NCBI GenBank assembly: GCA_021324305.1
Contig: JAJPJI010000037.1
Location: 62,001 to 126,000, forward strand
From: Gammaproteobacteria bacterium
GTDB lineage: Bacteria > Pseudomonadota > Gammaproteobacteria > DSM-16500
DNA: 64,000 bases
Reading direction: 5' to 3'
The translations under genes were made by a program, and so were the position numbers. Positions 36,970-47,384 of this stretch are shown here, piece by piece; position 1 is the first letter of the stretch; every line of letters starts with the position of its first letter. The notes beneath the pieces were generated by a model. It did not search any database. It saw only the letters and a list, made by a program, of their open reading frames with translations, and was not told the DNA's origin.

Positions 36970-37590
36970 CTAACGTTTATTATGATGAGACAAACGCTGC
37001 AATAAGGTATTCATGTTGCCATTTTGCAGGATATCGGCGAACTGAGAGCGGAAACTTTCCAGCATATCGACCCCTTCAACCGACATATCATATAATCTCC
37101 AGCCGCTGCCTGTGCGAATAAGACGGTAAACGACGTGGACCGGTTCAGACGTGGAGCTGATAATCTGACTGCTCACTTCAACAGTATTCAAGCCGCCAGT
37201 ACCGCCTCGCACTGGATAAAACTGTATCGTCTGATCCTGATAATTAGTCAGTGCCGACGCATAAGTACGAATCACCGTGGTAGTGAATTCCTTCTGGAAT
37301 TGCGCACGTTGCGCTGGTGTTGCACTGTTCCAGATGCTTGGCGGCAATACTCGCTTGGACATTTCTGATAAATCGGCATAAGGAACAACATAGCGATATG
37401 CAAGGCTGTAAACAATACCTGGTTTGCTTTTTAGAGTAGCCTTATTCGCTTTCAGCCCTGCGATCATATTATTGGCGATATATTGCAAAAGTCCAACAGG
37501 ATCGCCTGTTGATGCCTGCACTGAAGCGACACAGGTAAACCAACCCAGAAAAACCATAAAAACTGTCAGAGCGAGTTTATTTTTTCTCAT
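36970..37590 (-). CDS. mlaC: Periplasmic phospholipid carrier MlaC
   Basis: A 206-residue protein with a signal peptide (cleavage near VQA|ST). Seen: YRYVVPYADLSEMSKRVLP and GSGWRLYDMSVEGVDML, typical of the MlaC/Ttg2D fold. It shuttles phospholipids between the OmpC-MlaA complex and MlaFEDB. GGAG precedes ATG 37590, which I prefer to 37602 and 37623; the gene overlaps the mlaD end by 14 bases. Confidence 0.93.
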   Translation of the reverse strand: MRKNKLALTVFMVFLGWFTCVASVQASTGDPVGLLQYIANNMIAGLKANKATLKSKPGIVYSLAYRYVVPYADLSEMSKRVLPPSIWNSATPAQRAQFQKEFTTTVIRTYASALTNYQDQTIQFYPVRGGTGGLNTVEVSSQIISSTSEPVHVVYRLIRTGSGWRLYDMSVEGVDMLESFRSQFADILQNGNMNTLLQRLSHHNKR

Positions 37591-38086
37591 TTTTTTCTCC
37601 ATTATCACTGCTATTATTTCCATTGTTACCTATTTTATACATAAACTGGCCAATTAACTTTTCCAGCACCATGGCAGGATGTGTCATTTCGATCTTGCTG
37701 CCATTTTTTAGATAGGTTGTATTATACATGGGTGTGATCACGATATAATTATCACCCAGTAACCCGGAAGTAAAAATACCCGCAGACGAATCATCCGGAA
37801 TATCGTTATACTGGTTGCGGATATGCATTTTAACTACAGCCTTGAAGGTGACTGGGTCCAGGCCAATTTGCGCAACCTCACCAATCTGTACACCGCCAAT
37901 CTTCACCGGTGCCCTGACTTTAAGCCCGCCAATATCATCAAATGATGCCGTTACCGTGTAGGTTTGGTCAGGAAACAGGCTGGTCAAGCCACTTACCTGA
38001 AAAGCCAGCACAGTCAACGAAAAGATTGCAAACAACAAAAACAATCCCACCAGGCTTTCTATCAATCGTTGCGGCAACATTACCAT
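37577..38086 (-). CDS. mlaD: MCE-domain protein MlaD
   Basis: A 169-residue protein: one N-terminal membrane helix (about 10-32), then a single MCE domain with [27 protein letters not shown] and [12 protein letters not shown]. It forms the hexameric periplasmic ring of the inner-membrane complex. The C-terminal tail is Asn/Lys-rich ([16 protein letters not shown]). It overlaps the mlaE end by seven bases. Confidence 0.95.
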   Translation of the reverse strand: MVMLPQRLIESLVGLFLLFAIFSLTVLAFQVSGLTSLFPDQTYTVTASFDDIGGLKVRAPVKIGGVQIGEVAQIGLDPVTFKAVVKMHIRNQYNDIPDDSSAGIFTSGLLGDNYIVITPMYNTTYLKNGSKIEMTHPAMVLEKLIGQFMYKIGNNGNNSSDNGEKNEKK

Positions 38087-38862
38087 TCCCCTATCATCAT
38101 CGCTGTTAATACGAAATCAAGGCCCAGGACCGCCAGCGAAGCGTACACCACAGAGCGAGTCGTTGCGCTCGCAATCCCGGCAGATGTCGGTATTGAAAAA
38201 TACCCCTGAAACACGGCTATCCACGTCACTGCGACACCAAACACAACACTTTTCAACACCCCGTTGACGATGTCTGCATGGAATTCAACAGAAGATTGCA
38301 TATTAGACCAGAATATACCTGCGTCTACACCCAGCCATTTTACCCCGACAAGATAAGCGCCATAAATCGCTGTCGCGTTGAAGATCAGTGTCAGCAGCGG
38401 CATGGATATAAAACCTCCCCAGAATCGGGGTGAAATGACCCGGCGCAAGGGATCGACTGCCATCATTTCCATACTGGATAATTGTTCAGTGGCCTTCATC
38501 AGACCAATTTCAGCGGTCACAGCTGAACCTGCCCGCCCTGCGAACAAAATTGCCGTCACCACCGGACCCAGTTCACGCACCACACTCAAGGCAACTAACG
38601 GTCCGAGTTCCTGGGAAGCGCCAAACTTCGACAAGGTATGATAACCCTGTAACGCCAATACCATGCCGATAAACAGACTGGATACGACAATAATCAATAA
38701 TGAAAGCACGCCTTCGGAATAAACCTGCTGGATAACAAGCGGACAGCTTTTTTTGAAATTGGGAGGGTAAAAAAGTACCCGATAAAATAAAATGCCTGCT
38801 TTGCCAAATTGCCGCAGCGTATCTATACCCCATTGTCCAAGTACGGCCACCCTATCCATCAT
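38080..38862 (-). CDS. mlaE: ABC transporter permease MlaE
   Basis: A 260-residue MlaE/YrbE permease with about five hydrophobic segments. Seen: [44 protein letters not shown] and the [17 protein letters not shown] coupling region. It is the membrane core of MlaFEDB, maintaining lipid asymmetry of the outer membrane. Coupled to mlaF by an ATGA overlap. Confidence 0.96.
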   Translation of the reverse strand: MMDRVAVLGQWGIDTLRQFGKAGILFYRVLFYPPNFKKSCPLVIQQVYSEGVLSLLIIVVSSLFIGMVLALQGYHTLSKFGASQELGPLVALSVVRELGPVVTAILFAGRAGSAVTAEIGLMKATEQLSSMEMMAVDPLRRVISPRFWGGFISMPLLTLIFNATAIYGAYLVGVKWLGVDAGIFWSNMQSSVEFHADIVNGVLKSVVFGVAVTWIAVFQGYFSIPTSAGIASATTRSVVYASLAVLGLDFVLTAMMIGEW

Positions 38863-39680
38863 GTTGTACCCCCTTGGAGAAAATCCTGAACCAGCGGCTT
38901 GGCTGGATAATCAAACGGAACTGGACCATCAGGTAATCCTTGAACAAACTGTTGTAACTGACTGGATGGATCACGAAGAATGACTTCAGGTGAACCGTGA
39001 CCAATCACTTTTTTGTTAACGATGACATAGACATAATCAGCAATTTGCAGGGTTTCCTGTACATCGTGGGATACGATAATACTGGTGAGACCCAGCGACT
39101 CATTTAATGTCCTGACAAGTTTTACCAGTACTCCCATGGAAATGGGATCCTGACCTGTGAATGGTTCGTCATACATGATCAATTCAGGGTCCAGCGCAAT
39201 GGCTCTCGCAAGCGCCACCCGGCGTGCCATACCACCTGATAACTCATTTGGCATCAGCCGCCAGGCCCCGCGCAAACCAACCATTTGCAGCTTCATCAGA
39301 ACCAGAGAATGAATCATGGATTCGGATAATTGCGTATGCTCACGCAGCGGGAAAGCGACATTTTCAAAAACATTCAGATGGGTAAAAAGTCCACCCTCCT
39401 GAAACAACATGCCCATACGCTTACGCAGCTGATATAACGCTTTACGGGATAACTGGTGAATGTACCTGCCCTCAACTTTTACATCTCCGGAAGTTGGATA
39501 CAACTGGCCGCCTATCAATCGCAATAGCGTTGTTTTACCGGTACCGCTAGGGCCCATGATTGCTGTTATCTTTCCACGTGGAATAACAATGTCCACATCT
39601 TCGAAAACGACTTTGCCGTTCTCGTGCTGGAAAGACATATGACTGATTTCAACTAGATTTTCTGACATTGGCATAGACAT
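38859..39680 (-). CDS. mlaF: ABC transporter ATPase MlaF
   Basis: About 273 residues. Seen: Walker [10 protein letters not shown], the signature [24 protein letters not shown], Walker [13 protein letters not shown] and SHDVQET. The start is uncertain: ATGs at 39680, 39674 and 39668 are all possible, and none has a strong ribosome binding site; the TTG at 39698 is unlikely. First gene of mlaFEDCB, divergent from kdsD, the classic arrangement (yrbG is missing between). Confidence 0.95.
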   Translation of the reverse strand: MSMPMSENLVEISHMSFQHENGKVVFEDVDIVIPRGKITAIMGPSGTGKTTLLRLIGGQLYPTSGDVKVEGRYIHQLSRKALYQLRKRMGMLFQEGGLFTHLNVFENVAFPLREHTQLSESMIHSLVLMKLQMVGLRGAWRLMPNELSGGMARRVALARAIALDPELIMYDEPFTGQDPISMGVLVKLVRTLNESLGLTSIIVSHDVQETLQIADYVYVIVNKKVIGHGSPEVILRDPSSQLQQFVQGLPDGPVPFDYPAKPLVQDFLQGGTT

Positions 39681-39847
39681 AGATGCTAAGTTTCGCAAAT
39701 GCTTGGAAAAATAGCTAGCCCCATGGCAACAATCATCACTCGCCTGTCACTCCCGGAATTGTCTGCAGGAGCAGTCTCGCTGGATAGAGATGCCAATCGG
39801 CGTGGGGCTATTATTCCAGCTAATGTATAATCGTTTCTGCACAAAGC

Positions 39848-39876
39848 TTGTACGCCATCGCAAGCACAGCTAAGAT
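39848..39876 (+). promoter_or_regulatory. Candidate sigma-70 promoter for kdsD and the Lpt block
   Basis: TTGTAC (39848-39853), a 17-base spacer, then TAAGAT (39871-39876), ending 35 bases before the kdsD ATG. Matches are moderate. Confidence 0.35.
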
Positions 39877-39911
39877 ATGGCACTAAATTATATCCAGATC
39901 AGGATTGTACA

Positions 39912-40883
39912 ATGGAAAATGAAAAGCTATGTAACCTTGGCCGTGCTGTTATTCAGACCGAAGCCCAAATGATAACCAATCTTGTTGATCGGATTGATCA
40001 AAATTTTGTCAAGGCCTGCGAATACCTCCTCAACTGTGAAGGACGGATTATCGTCATGGGCGTAGGAAAATCAGGACATATCAGCAAGAAAATCGCCGCT
40101 ACCTTTGCAAGCACTGGAAGCCCCGCATTTTTTATTCACCCCAGTGAAGCGAAACACGGGGATATAGGCATGGTCACAAAAAATGATGTGATTCTGGCGC
40201 TTTCCAACTCAGGCGAATCTGAAGAAATCATTTCCATCCTGCCATTTATCAAACGACTGGATATCCCCCTGATAACACTGACTGGCAAACCGCACTCTAC
40301 CCTGGCAAAAGCCGCCTCGATCAATATCGATGTGAGCGTAGAAAAAGAAGCCTGTCCACTTGGTCTTGCGCCTACCTCTAGTACCACGGCAGCGCTAGTC
40401 ATGGGAGATGCCCTGGCTATGGCACTGCTGGATAAACGTGGCTTCACGGAAAATGACTTTGCTCTTTCACATCCCGGCGGTACTCTGGGCCGCAGGTTGT
40501 TACTCATGGTAAATGAAGTCATGCATCAAAACGATGAAGTTCCCATCGTATCCATCGACTCCTCCCTAAAGGAAGCACTGGTTGAAATGACACATAAGAA
40601 ACTTGGCATGACAACCGTAGTCAACGAGACTGGGAAACTAGCGGGTGTCTTTACCGATGGCGACGTCAGACGCGCGCTTGATAAGGAAGTCGATATCCAC
40701 AAGACAAAAATCAATCAAGTCATGTCTAAAAATCCTAAAACCATTTCCAGTCATATTCTGGCTGCTGAAGCATTAAACATTATGGAAACTTACAAAATTA
40801 CCTCTCTGGTGGTAATCGATGAGAAACATCATCCGGTAGGAATAATTCATATCCATGATATTCTCCGCGCGGGAGTGATTTGA
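39912..40883 (+). CDS. kdsD: D-arabinose 5-phosphate isomerase
   Basis: A 323-residue protein: SIS domain with VMGVGKSGHISKKIAATFASTG and LSNSGESEEI, then two CBS domains from about 205. Reaction: ribulose 5-phosphate to arabinose 5-phosphate, the entry to Kdo synthesis. It leads the kdsD-kdsC-lptC-lptA-lptB run, and its stop shares one base with the kdsC start. Confidence 0.96.
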   Translation: MENEKLCNLGRAVIQTEAQMITNLVDRIDQNFVKACEYLLNCEGRIIVMGVGKSGHISKKIAATFASTGSPAFFIHPSEAKHGDIGMVTKNDVILALSNSGESEEIISILPFIKRLDIPLITLTGKPHSTLAKAASINIDVSVEKEACPLGLAPTSSTTAALVMGDALAMALLDKRGFTENDFALSHPGGTLGRRLLLMVNEVMHQNDEVPIVSIDSSLKEALVEMTHKKLGMTTVVNETGKLAGVFTDGDVRRALDKEVDIHKTKINQVMSKNPKTISSHILAAEALNIMETYKITSLVVIDEKHHPVGIIHIHDILRAGVI

Positions 40884-41407
40884 TGTCTGCTGCCATTGAA
40901 AAAGCAAAAGCCATACGCCTCCTGATCCTGGATGTGGATGGCGTATTAACCTCTGGCGTTATTTATTATGGAAGTGATGGCAGAGAGATGAAAGGATTTC
41001 ATATCCATGATGGGCTTGGCATCAAATTGCTGCAAAAAACAGGCGTCATCGTGGCTATCATTTCAGGAAAAAACTCGGAAGCCGTTTCCCGCAGGATCAA
41101 GGACCTCAACATCAGGCACTTTTATCTAGGCCAGGAAGACAAGCTTCCCGCCTATGAAGACCTCAAACAACGCTTGAAAATTCAAGACCATGAAATCGCG
41201 TATATGGGCGATGATTTGCCTGACCTGCCCTTGCTGCGCCGCGCAGGGCTTGCCATCACCGTTCCGCAGGCACCGGAGACAATCAAGCAACACGTTGATT
41301 ATATTACAAAATTAAAGGCCGGCAAAGGCGCGGTTCGGGAAGCCTGTGAATTCATCATGGAAACGCAGGATCATTACCAATCTGTGATACAATCGTATCT
41401 CATATAA
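40883..41407 (+). CDS. kdsC: Kdo 8-phosphate phosphatase
   Basis: A 174-residue cap-less HAD phosphatase. Seen: LLILDVDGVLTSG with Asp17 and Asp19, and YMGDDLPDLPLL. Active as a tetramer in the family. Reaction: dephosphorylation of Kdo 8-phosphate. Start at ATG 40883, not the TTG at 40880. Confidence 0.96.
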   Translation: MSAAIEKAKAIRLLILDVDGVLTSGVIYYGSDGREMKGFHIHDGLGIKLLQKTGVIVAIISGKNSEAVSRRIKDLNIRHFYLGQEDKLPAYEDLKQRLKIQDHEIAYMGDDLPDLPLLRRAGLAITVPQAPETIKQHVDYITKLKAGKGAVREACEFIMETQDHYQSVIQSYLI

Positions 41408-41424
41408 AAGCGCCCGATTCACCC

Positions 41425-41991
41425 ATGACATATAAATATACAATTATCAGTCTCATCATGATCACTGTCGTAGGGCTTGCAACCTGGACTACTTTTCAAT
41501 CCTTCCAGCGCCAGGCGGCCACAGTCACAAATAGACCCCAGCTTCCTGACGCCTATATGGAAGATGTGGTGGCATTGATTATGGATAAGCAGGGCAAACC
41601 CAGCATGAAAATTGTGACTCCCAGGCTGGTCCATTATACTGAAAACGACACCACGCAGCTTAAATCCCCGCAATTGACACTTTACAGGAAATCACCCAAG
41701 CCTTGGTTTATCACAGCAAAATACGCAAAAGCGACTCAAGGTATTAATAATGTAGATTTCTGGGATAATGTTACTGTTCATCATGCCGCCGATGAAAATA
41801 ACCCAGCAACAATAATCAAATCCCCGACATTGACAGTCCATCCAGAAAAGCAGATTGCAAAAACCAATGATTTGATCACGCTTATTCAGCCTAATTTGGT
41901 CGTAAAGGCAACAGGCATGTATGCCGATATGAACACCGGCGACATCAAGCTGCTATCACAAGCCAGAGGAGAATATGTACCGAATTCATAG
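41425..41991 (+). CDS. lptC: LPS export protein LptC
   Basis: A 188-residue bitopic protein: one N-terminal membrane helix (about 6-22), then a periplasmic beta-jellyroll with PSMKIVTPRLVHYTENDTTQ and FWDNVTVHH. It bridges LptBFG to LptA. It overlaps lptA by 17 bases. Confidence 0.93.
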   Translation: MTYKYTIISLIMITVVGLATWTTFQSFQRQAATVTNRPQLPDAYMEDVVALIMDKQGKPSMKIVTPRLVHYTENDTTQLKSPQLTLYRKSPKPWFITAKYAKATQGINNVDFWDNVTVHHAADENNPATIIKSPTLTVHPEKQIAKTNDLITLIQPNLVVKATGMYADMNTGDIKLLSQARGEYVPNS

Positions 41992-42481
41992 ATTACGATT
42001 TATTCTGATCCCCGTATTGTTTATTGGATATTCGCTTTACTCTTTTGCGCTGGATAGCGACAGTAAAGCAAAGGTCAACATCGTCGCCGATTCCGGCATT
42101 TACAATTTTAAAACCGGTATTGATGTTTACGAAGGCCATGTGCGAATCGATCAGGGAACAACCCACATCACGGCTGACAAGCTCATCACCAGGAAAAACA
42201 GCCATCATGTCATTCAGGAGGCAACCGCCTACGGATTGCATGATCTGGCTCATTACTGGACGCTGCCTAATCAAGGACAGCCTGAAATTCATGCGCGCGC
42301 CAAGATCATCAGGTTCTATCCGATAGAATCCAATGTCACACTTGAGAACAATGTCCATGTCACGCAAGGAGAAAACAGTTTTCAAGGTGAGTTAATTCAC
42401 TATAATAGCAATGATCAGACAATCACTGTTCCCGCCGCAACAAATGGTCAGGCAGTGCTTGTTTACAATCCGGATAAATAA
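41975..42481 (+). CDS. lptA: LPS transport periplasmic protein LptA
   Basis: A 168-residue OstA-like protein with a signal peptide (cleavage near SFA|LD). Seen: the jellyroll repeat pattern VYEGHVRIDQGTTHITADKL and LENNVHVTQGENSFQGE. Role: forms the periplasmic bridge that carries LPS to LptD. It starts inside the lptC end, so translation is coupled. Confidence 0.94.
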   Translation: MYRIHRLRFILIPVLFIGYSLYSFALDSDSKAKVNIVADSGIYNFKTGIDVYEGHVRIDQGTTHITADKLITRKNSHHVIQEATAYGLHDLAHYWTLPNQGQPEIHARAKIIRFYPIESNVTLENNVHVTQGENSFQGELIHYNSNDQTITVPAATNGQAVLVYNPDK

Positions 42482-42490
42482 CGGACAAAC

Positions 42491-43219
42491 ATGGCAAACA
42501 CACTGTACGTCAACCACATTAACAAGAAATACAAATCACGAGAAGTTGTGAAAGACGTATCGTTACGTATTAATCGCGGCGAAGTAGTCGGTTTGCTCGG
42601 CCCCAACGGAGCTGGCAAGACCACTTCGTTTTATATGATCGTAGGATTAATACCTGTCGATGGCGGACATATCCTGCTTGATGATGAAGATATCACAAAA
42701 CTACCAGTACACGCTCGCGCCCAACAAGGCATCAGTTATCTTCCACAGGAAGCTTCCATCTTCCGTAAGCTGACGGTCGCTCAAAATATCATGGCTATCC
42801 TTGAGCTGCGCAATGACTTAACCAAATCAGAACGCAAGCTGATGCTCGATCACTTGCTCGAAGAATTCAGAATTTCACATATTCGCGATACAATGGGCAT
42901 GAGCCTTTCCGGCGGAGAAAGACGACGCGCCGAAATTGCAAGAGCCCTGGCAACCGAGCCAAAATTCATATTACTTGATGAACCCTTTGCCGGTATTGAT
43001 CCGATTTCAGTGCTGGATGTAAAGCGCATCATCCATCACTTGCGCAAACGTGGAATCGGCATATTAATTACTGATCATAATGTCCGGGATACCTTGAATA
43101 TCTGCGAACGCGCATATATTGTGAATCAGGGACAGATTATTTGTGAAGGCAACCCTGAAACCATACTGATGAACTCGGAAGTCAGGGCGGTTTATCTAGG
43201 CGAAGAGTTTGATTTATAA
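42491..43219 (+). CDS. lptB: LPS export ABC transporter ATPase LptB
   Basis: A 242-residue ABC ATPase. Seen: Walker [27 protein letters not shown], signature [15 protein letters not shown] and Walker [13 protein letters not shown]. It powers LPS extraction with LptFG, which are not in this window. rpoN, which normally follows lptB, is absent. Confidence 0.97.
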   Translation: MANTLYVNHINKKYKSREVVKDVSLRINRGEVVGLLGPNGAGKTTSFYMIVGLIPVDGGHILLDDEDITKLPVHARAQQGISYLPQEASIFRKLTVAQNIMAILELRNDLTKSERKLMLDHLLEEFRISHIRDTMGMSLSGGERRRAEIARALATEPKFILLDEPFAGIDPISVLDVKRIIHHLRKRGIGILITDHNVRDTLNICERAYIVNQGQIICEGNPETILMNSEVRAVYLGEEFDL

Positions 43220-43260
43220 AATTTAATGACCATTTATAAGTAAATAAAAAGGAGATCACC

Positions 43261-43554
43261 ATGCAACTCCAGTTAGTTGGTAAAAACATAGAAATAACAC
43301 CAGCTCTCAAGACATTCACATCGGATAAATTAAAATCCCTGGAAAAACGCTTCAACCAGATCACAACCGTCAATTTCGTTTTACTTGTCGAGCATAAAAC
43401 ACAGATTGCCGAGGCAACGTTACATTTTGATGGAACCGAAATTCACGCCAGTGCCAAGGATGATGACATGTACAAGGCGATTGACCAGGTAATTGCAAAA
43501 CTGATGGGACAAATCACCAAGCACAAAGAAAAAATTATTGACAGCCACAGATAA
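43261..43554 (+). CDS. hpf: Short-form ribosome hibernation promoting factor
   Basis: A 97-residue HPF/YfiA protein. Seen: LQLVGKNIEITPALKTFTSDKL and EATLHFDGTEIHASAKDDDMYKAID. Role: stabilises inactive ribosomes in stationary phase. It has a strong AAAGGAGATC ribosome binding site. Normally this gene lies between rpoN and ptsN. Confidence 0.95.
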   Translation: MQLQLVGKNIEITPALKTFTSDKLKSLEKRFNQITTVNFVLLVEHKTQIAEATLHFDGTEIHASAKDDDMYKAIDQVIAKLMGQITKHKEKIIDSHR

Positions 43555-43559
43555 CAACA

Positions 43560-43826
43560 ATGATACGACAACAAATCACGATTCAAAACCAGCTTGGCCT
43601 GCACACTCGTGCCGCTGCCAAGCTGGTTGACACGGCAAAGAAATACGCCAGCCGTATCGAGTTGGTCTTTCGTGACCGTATTGTCGACTGCAAGAGCATT
43701 ATGGGTGTCATCACACTTGGAGCGCAAAAAGACAATGTCCTCGAGCTGGTCATTAATGGCGAGGATGAGAAACTCGCACTGGAAGCCATTGTAAAACTGG
43801 TCAATAACAAATTCGGAGAAGACTAG
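43560..43826 (+). CDS. HPr-family phosphocarrier protein
   Basis: An 88-residue HPr. Seen: phosphorylation site His15 in LGLHTRAAA, and Ser46 in CKSIMGV, the site of HPr kinase in other lineages. The position after hpf is that of ptsO/NPr, but ptsN and rapZ are missing between. No EI gene is in the window. It begins five bases after hpf with no Shine-Dalgarno, so it probably depends on translational coupling. Confidence 0.93.
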   Translation: MIRQQITIQNQLGLHTRAAAKLVDTAKKYASRIELVFRDRIVDCKSIMGVITLGAQKDNVLELVINGEDEKLALEAIVKLVNNKFGED

Positions 43827-43885
43827 CAGCCGCCTCAAAAGTTGAGACAGCGTCCAGGAATCCTCCCTGAATTCAACTGTCACTC

Positions 43886-44743
43886 ATGAATGGAAGCATG
43901 ATGCGCAATATTATAAGGAATGAATTTCAGGCTTGGCAAACTGCCATATCGCGTTATATTCACGATAAATTCTTTTACCGCGCTTCTGCCTTGGCATTCA
44001 CCACCCTACTCGCCCTGGTGCCATTTTTATTTGTGCTTGTCTTCTTTATCACCATCTTTCCGGTCACATCGACAATTGCCTCGCTAGGCGAAGAATACAT
44101 ATTAAAAAATTTTGTTCCGGAATCAGCCCAATCTGTACAGTCATATTTTCAAAATTTCATCACACAGGCCGCGCATCTACCGACATTAAGCATCATATTC
44201 CTGTTTGTAACCGCGATCATGCTGGTAGGAACAATCGAGGATTCATTGAATGACATCTGGCTCGCTCACAAAAGAATAAAACGTGTCTATTCTTTTGCTA
44301 TTTTCCTGACAACATTACTGCTCATGCCTGTCATCATCGGGCTGAGTGTGTTTTTAAGCACCTATCTATTCACGTTACAGTGGATATCCGCATCTGGCGG
44401 AATACCGGGTATTTCCCGCATATTTCTTGACTGTATCCCCATCTTCATCAATACAATGATCTTTAGCCTGCTTTATATTATCGTTCCCAATGTTCGTGTG
44501 CATTTTTCGGATGGCTTGCGGGGCGGCTTCATTGCCGCATTATTGTTTGAAATCGCGAGATTCACATTCGCACTTTACATCGTGAAATTTCCAACCTATG
44601 AGTTTATTTACGGAGCATTTGCTATCATCCCCATTTTTCTGCTCTGGCTTTATATTTTTTGGCTGATCATATTATTTGGTGCATTGCTGACAAATGCCTA
44701 CACCCAGGCAAGAACCCATAATCATCAAGCAGGAGAAAATTAA
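43886..44743 (+). CDS. YihY/BrkB-family inner membrane protein
   Basis: A 285-residue protein with about six hydrophobic segments. Seen: FYRASALAFTTLLALVPFLFVL and GGIPGISRIFLDCIPIFINT, typical of the 'virulence factor BrkB / RNase BN-like' family, whose members are membrane proteins of unclear role and not RNase BN. Its stop codon overlaps that of the convergent pilU-like gene (shared TTAA). Confidence 0.88.
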   Translation: MNGSMMRNIIRNEFQAWQTAISRYIHDKFFYRASALAFTTLLALVPFLFVLVFFITIFPVTSTIASLGEEYILKNFVPESAQSVQSYFQNFITQAAHLPTLSIIFLFVTAIMLVGTIEDSLNDIWLAHKRIKRVYSFAIFLTTLLLMPVIIGLSVFLSTYLFTLQWISASGGIPGISRIFLDCIPIFINTMIFSLLYIIVPNVRVHFSDGLRGGFIAALLFEIARFTFALYIVKFPTYEFIYGAFAIIPIFLLWLYIFWLIILFGALLTNAYTQARTHNHQAGEN

Positions 44744-45798
44744 AATTGCTTCTCAACAACACTATGCAATTCATTATCAACAGAATATTGCTGCGCGGTG
44801 GCAAAAGAGATAATTTCCTGATTTAACAATTTTTGCAAATGCTGATCCAGTGTATGCATTCCCAATTCCCGGTCTGACTCGATGGTCGCCCGCATTTCAC
44901 TCATATTTTCTTCACGGATCAGATTACGGATTGCTGGTGTGCAAATCATTATTTCGTGCGCCAAGATTCTGCCGCCATTTTTCCTTTTGACCAGTGTTTG
45001 AGAAATAACCGCCTGTAGCAACAAGGATACCTGCTTGCGAATGATTTTCTTCTCCTTGCCGGGAAAGAAGTCAATTATTCTATTGATGGAAGTCACTGCA
45101 TTATGGGTGTGCAGGGTTGACAAAACCAGCTGTCCGGTTTCAGCAGCTGTCAATGCAAGCCGTATCGTTTCGAGGTCCCTGATTTCACCGACAAGTATAA
45201 TATCAGCGTCTTCTCGTAAAGCCGATCTCAAAGCAGCCGCAAAGCTATGCGTATCGCTATTCACTTGACGCTGGCTAAAAAGGCTTTTTTTATTTTCATA
45301 AACATATTCAATCGGATCTTCAATGGTGACAATATGTTTTTTTACCGTTGTATTCAAATACTCAAGCATCGCTGCAAGCGTTGTACTTTTTCCCGATCCC
45401 TTTTGCCCTGTGACAAGAACCAGGCCTTGCCGGTTAGAGGCGATTGATTTCAGAATAGTCGGCAATCCCAGTTCATCTATTGTTTTGATCTGGTAAGGAA
45501 TAGCCCGAAACACGCCACCAATATTCCCTGTCTGGAGGTAGACATTCACACGGAAACGACACAATTTATCTACGTCATATGAAAAATCGATTTCAAGATT
45601 TTTTTCAAAATCCTTGCGGGTTTTATCTGGCATGATTTGATAAAGAAGCTCGTGAACCTGCTCTTTTGTCAGCGCAGGTATGTTTACTCGCTGCAGATCG
45701 CCATCAATGCGCACTATCGGACTTTCATTAGCATGCAAATGCAAATCGGAGAATTTGTATTGTGTGTAAATGGAAGTGAGCAGTTCCGTTATATTCAT
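44740..45798 (-). CDS. pilU: PilT/PilU-type pilus retraction ATPase
   Basis: A 352-residue secretion ATPase. Seen: Walker A GQKGSGKST (131-139; PilT usually has GPTGSGKST), the Asp box DPIEYV, LREDADIILVGEIRDLETIRLAL, and the His box LSTLHTHNA. The variant P-loop and length suggest PilU rather than PilT; this is inference. Role: retraction motor at the inner-membrane base of type IV pili. It stands alone, away from the minor pilins at 9.8-11.6 kb. Confidence 0.85.
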   Translation of the reverse strand: MNITELLTSIYTQYKFSDLHLHANESPIVRIDGDLQRVNIPALTKEQVHELLYQIMPDKTRKDFEKNLEIDFSYDVDKLCRFRVNVYLQTGNIGGVFRAIPYQIKTIDELGLPTILKSIASNRQGLVLVTGQKGSGKSTTLAAMLEYLNTTVKKHIVTIEDPIEYVYENKKSLFSQRQVNSDTHSFAAALRSALREDADIILVGEIRDLETIRLALTAAETGQLVLSTLHTHNAVTSINRIIDFFPGKEKKIIRKQVSLLLQAVISQTLVKRKNGGRILAHEIMICTPAIRNLIREENMSEMRATIESDRELGMHTLDQHLQKLLNQEIISFATAQQYSVDNELHSVVEKQF

Positions 45799-46040
45799 TG
45801 AATGATATCCATGGTATATATACTTTTAGATTAGGGCGCCATGAAGTGAATGTAAAGTCGACGGTTAAATTTGATAACAAGTCGACCTCCAAGATGAGAA
45901 AAGAACAAAATACAAACAAATCGGTTTGGAAATATAATTAACTGATAGTAAATTTCGTTTATTTTTTTACTAAGAGCTTTTTCAATCCAGATCATCGAAT
46001 GACCTGTCATCCAGGACTGTATCTGACACTCCTTGCGAGG

Positions 46041-47384
46041 CTAGCTTCCAGCTATCATCATTTCTTCAATCAGAATTGATCCCGTACGTATATTACCGCG
46101 AATATCGACATCATTGCCCACTTCCAGAATATTTGCATACATATCCTGCAGTCTGCCGGCTATCGTAATTTCATGAACCGGATATTGAATAGTCCCATTT
46201 TCCACCCAGAAACCGCCCACGCCGCGTGAATAATCACCTGTTACAAGATTCACACCATTTCCCATCATTTCTGTTACCAGCAACCCGGTCCCCATGGCCT
46301 TTAGCAAACCTTGCAAATCCTTGCCGCCAGGCTTGATCGTCAGATTATGTATGCCTCCGGAATTACCTGTCGTTTTCATACCCAGCTTGCGCGCTGAATA
46401 CACGCCAAGGCAGTAATTACGTAAAACACCATCTTCAACAAAAACATTTGGCCGTGTGACAACTCCATCCTCATCAAAAGGAGCACTACCGAGCGCGTGC
46501 GGTAAATGCGGAAATTCCTGCAGGTGAACAAAAGCAGGAAATACTTTTTTATCCAGATGATCCAGCAGGAAGGATGATTTCCTGTATAAACTACCGCCCG
46601 AAATTGCCGCAATAAAATGTCCGAGTAATCCGCGTGCCTCCTCAGCAAAGAATATGACCGGCGCTCTGGTTGTAGGCAATTGTCTCGCGCCCAGTCGATT
46701 TACCGTTCTCTCCGCCGCCTGTTTGGCAACTTTTGATATCGATTCCAGCGCTGAAGGATCGGAAGCGACTGTATAGCTATATTCACGTTGCATTTCCTCA
46801 CCCTGTTTCCCAATGAGGACACAACTGACTTCATGGCGGCTGTAAGGATAAAAACCAATGAAATCCCTGCTGTTTGCATACAGATGAAATGCATCAACAG
46901 TAGCAACCGTGGCTGCCTCCGCGCTCATGATACGCTTATCTGCCGCAAGCGCCTCACGTTCACACTCACACGCAAGTTCGATGGCTTTTTCTACCGAAAT
47001 ATTCCAGTGCGCAGCCAAATCCAGTTTAGGATAATTAAATCCCAATTCTTCAACATCCGCGAGTCCGGCTGCCGGATCTTCATCCGTGAATTTGGCGATA
47101 TGGCACGCAGCATCAACGGCTGCGCGCACCGCTTCGATACGCAGATCTGAAATGCTCGCCGAACCAGTACGCTTTCCGAAGTAGACATTGATCTCGATCA
47201 CCTTGTCCTGATTGTATTCTACTGTTTCGACATCACCTTCACGGGCAGAGACTGTAAACCCCTTATTTGCAGATATGCTCACCTCAGCGTCGGATGCACC
47301 TTTGCGTCTGGCATCCTGAAGTATATCTTTGGCAATCGCTTGCAACTGGTTTGAATTGAATATTGGTTCGATTTCGTTTTTCAT
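46041..47384 (-). CDS. pmbA: Metalloprotease PmbA (TldE)
   Basis: A 447-residue member of the TldD/PmbA family. Seen: [35 protein letters not shown] and [15 protein letters not shown]. TldE has no zinc motif of its own and forms a heterodimer with TldD. The pair degrades unfolded peptides such as CcdA and matures microcins. Coupled to tldD by a four-base overlap. Confidence 0.95.
   Translation of the reverse strand: MKNEIEPIFNSNQLQAIAKDILQDARRKGASDAEVSISANKGFTVSAREGDVETVEYNQDKVIEINVYFGKRTGSASISDLRIEAVRAAVDAACHIAKFTDEDPAAGLADVEELGFNYPKLDLAAHWNISVEKAIELACECEREALAADKRIMSAEAATVATVDAFHLYANSRDFIGFYPYSRHEVSCVLIGKQGEEMQREYSYTVASDPSALESISKVAKQAAERTVNRLGARQLPTTRAPVIFFAEEARGLLGHFIAAISGGSLYRKSSFLLDHLDKKVFPAFVHLQEFPHLPHALGSAPFDEDGVVTRPNVFVEDGVLRNYCLGVYSARKLGMKTTGNSGGIHNLTIKPGGKDLQGLLKAMGTGLLVTEMMGNGVNLVTGDYSRGVGGFWVENGTIQYPVHEITIAGRLQDMYANILEVGNDVDIRGNIRTGSILIEEMMIAGS

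Noticed and set aside
45799-46040. 241-base gap between pmbA and the pilU-like gene
   Set aside because: It is AT-rich with two GTCGAC palindromes, but I see no gene, terminator or convincing promoter.
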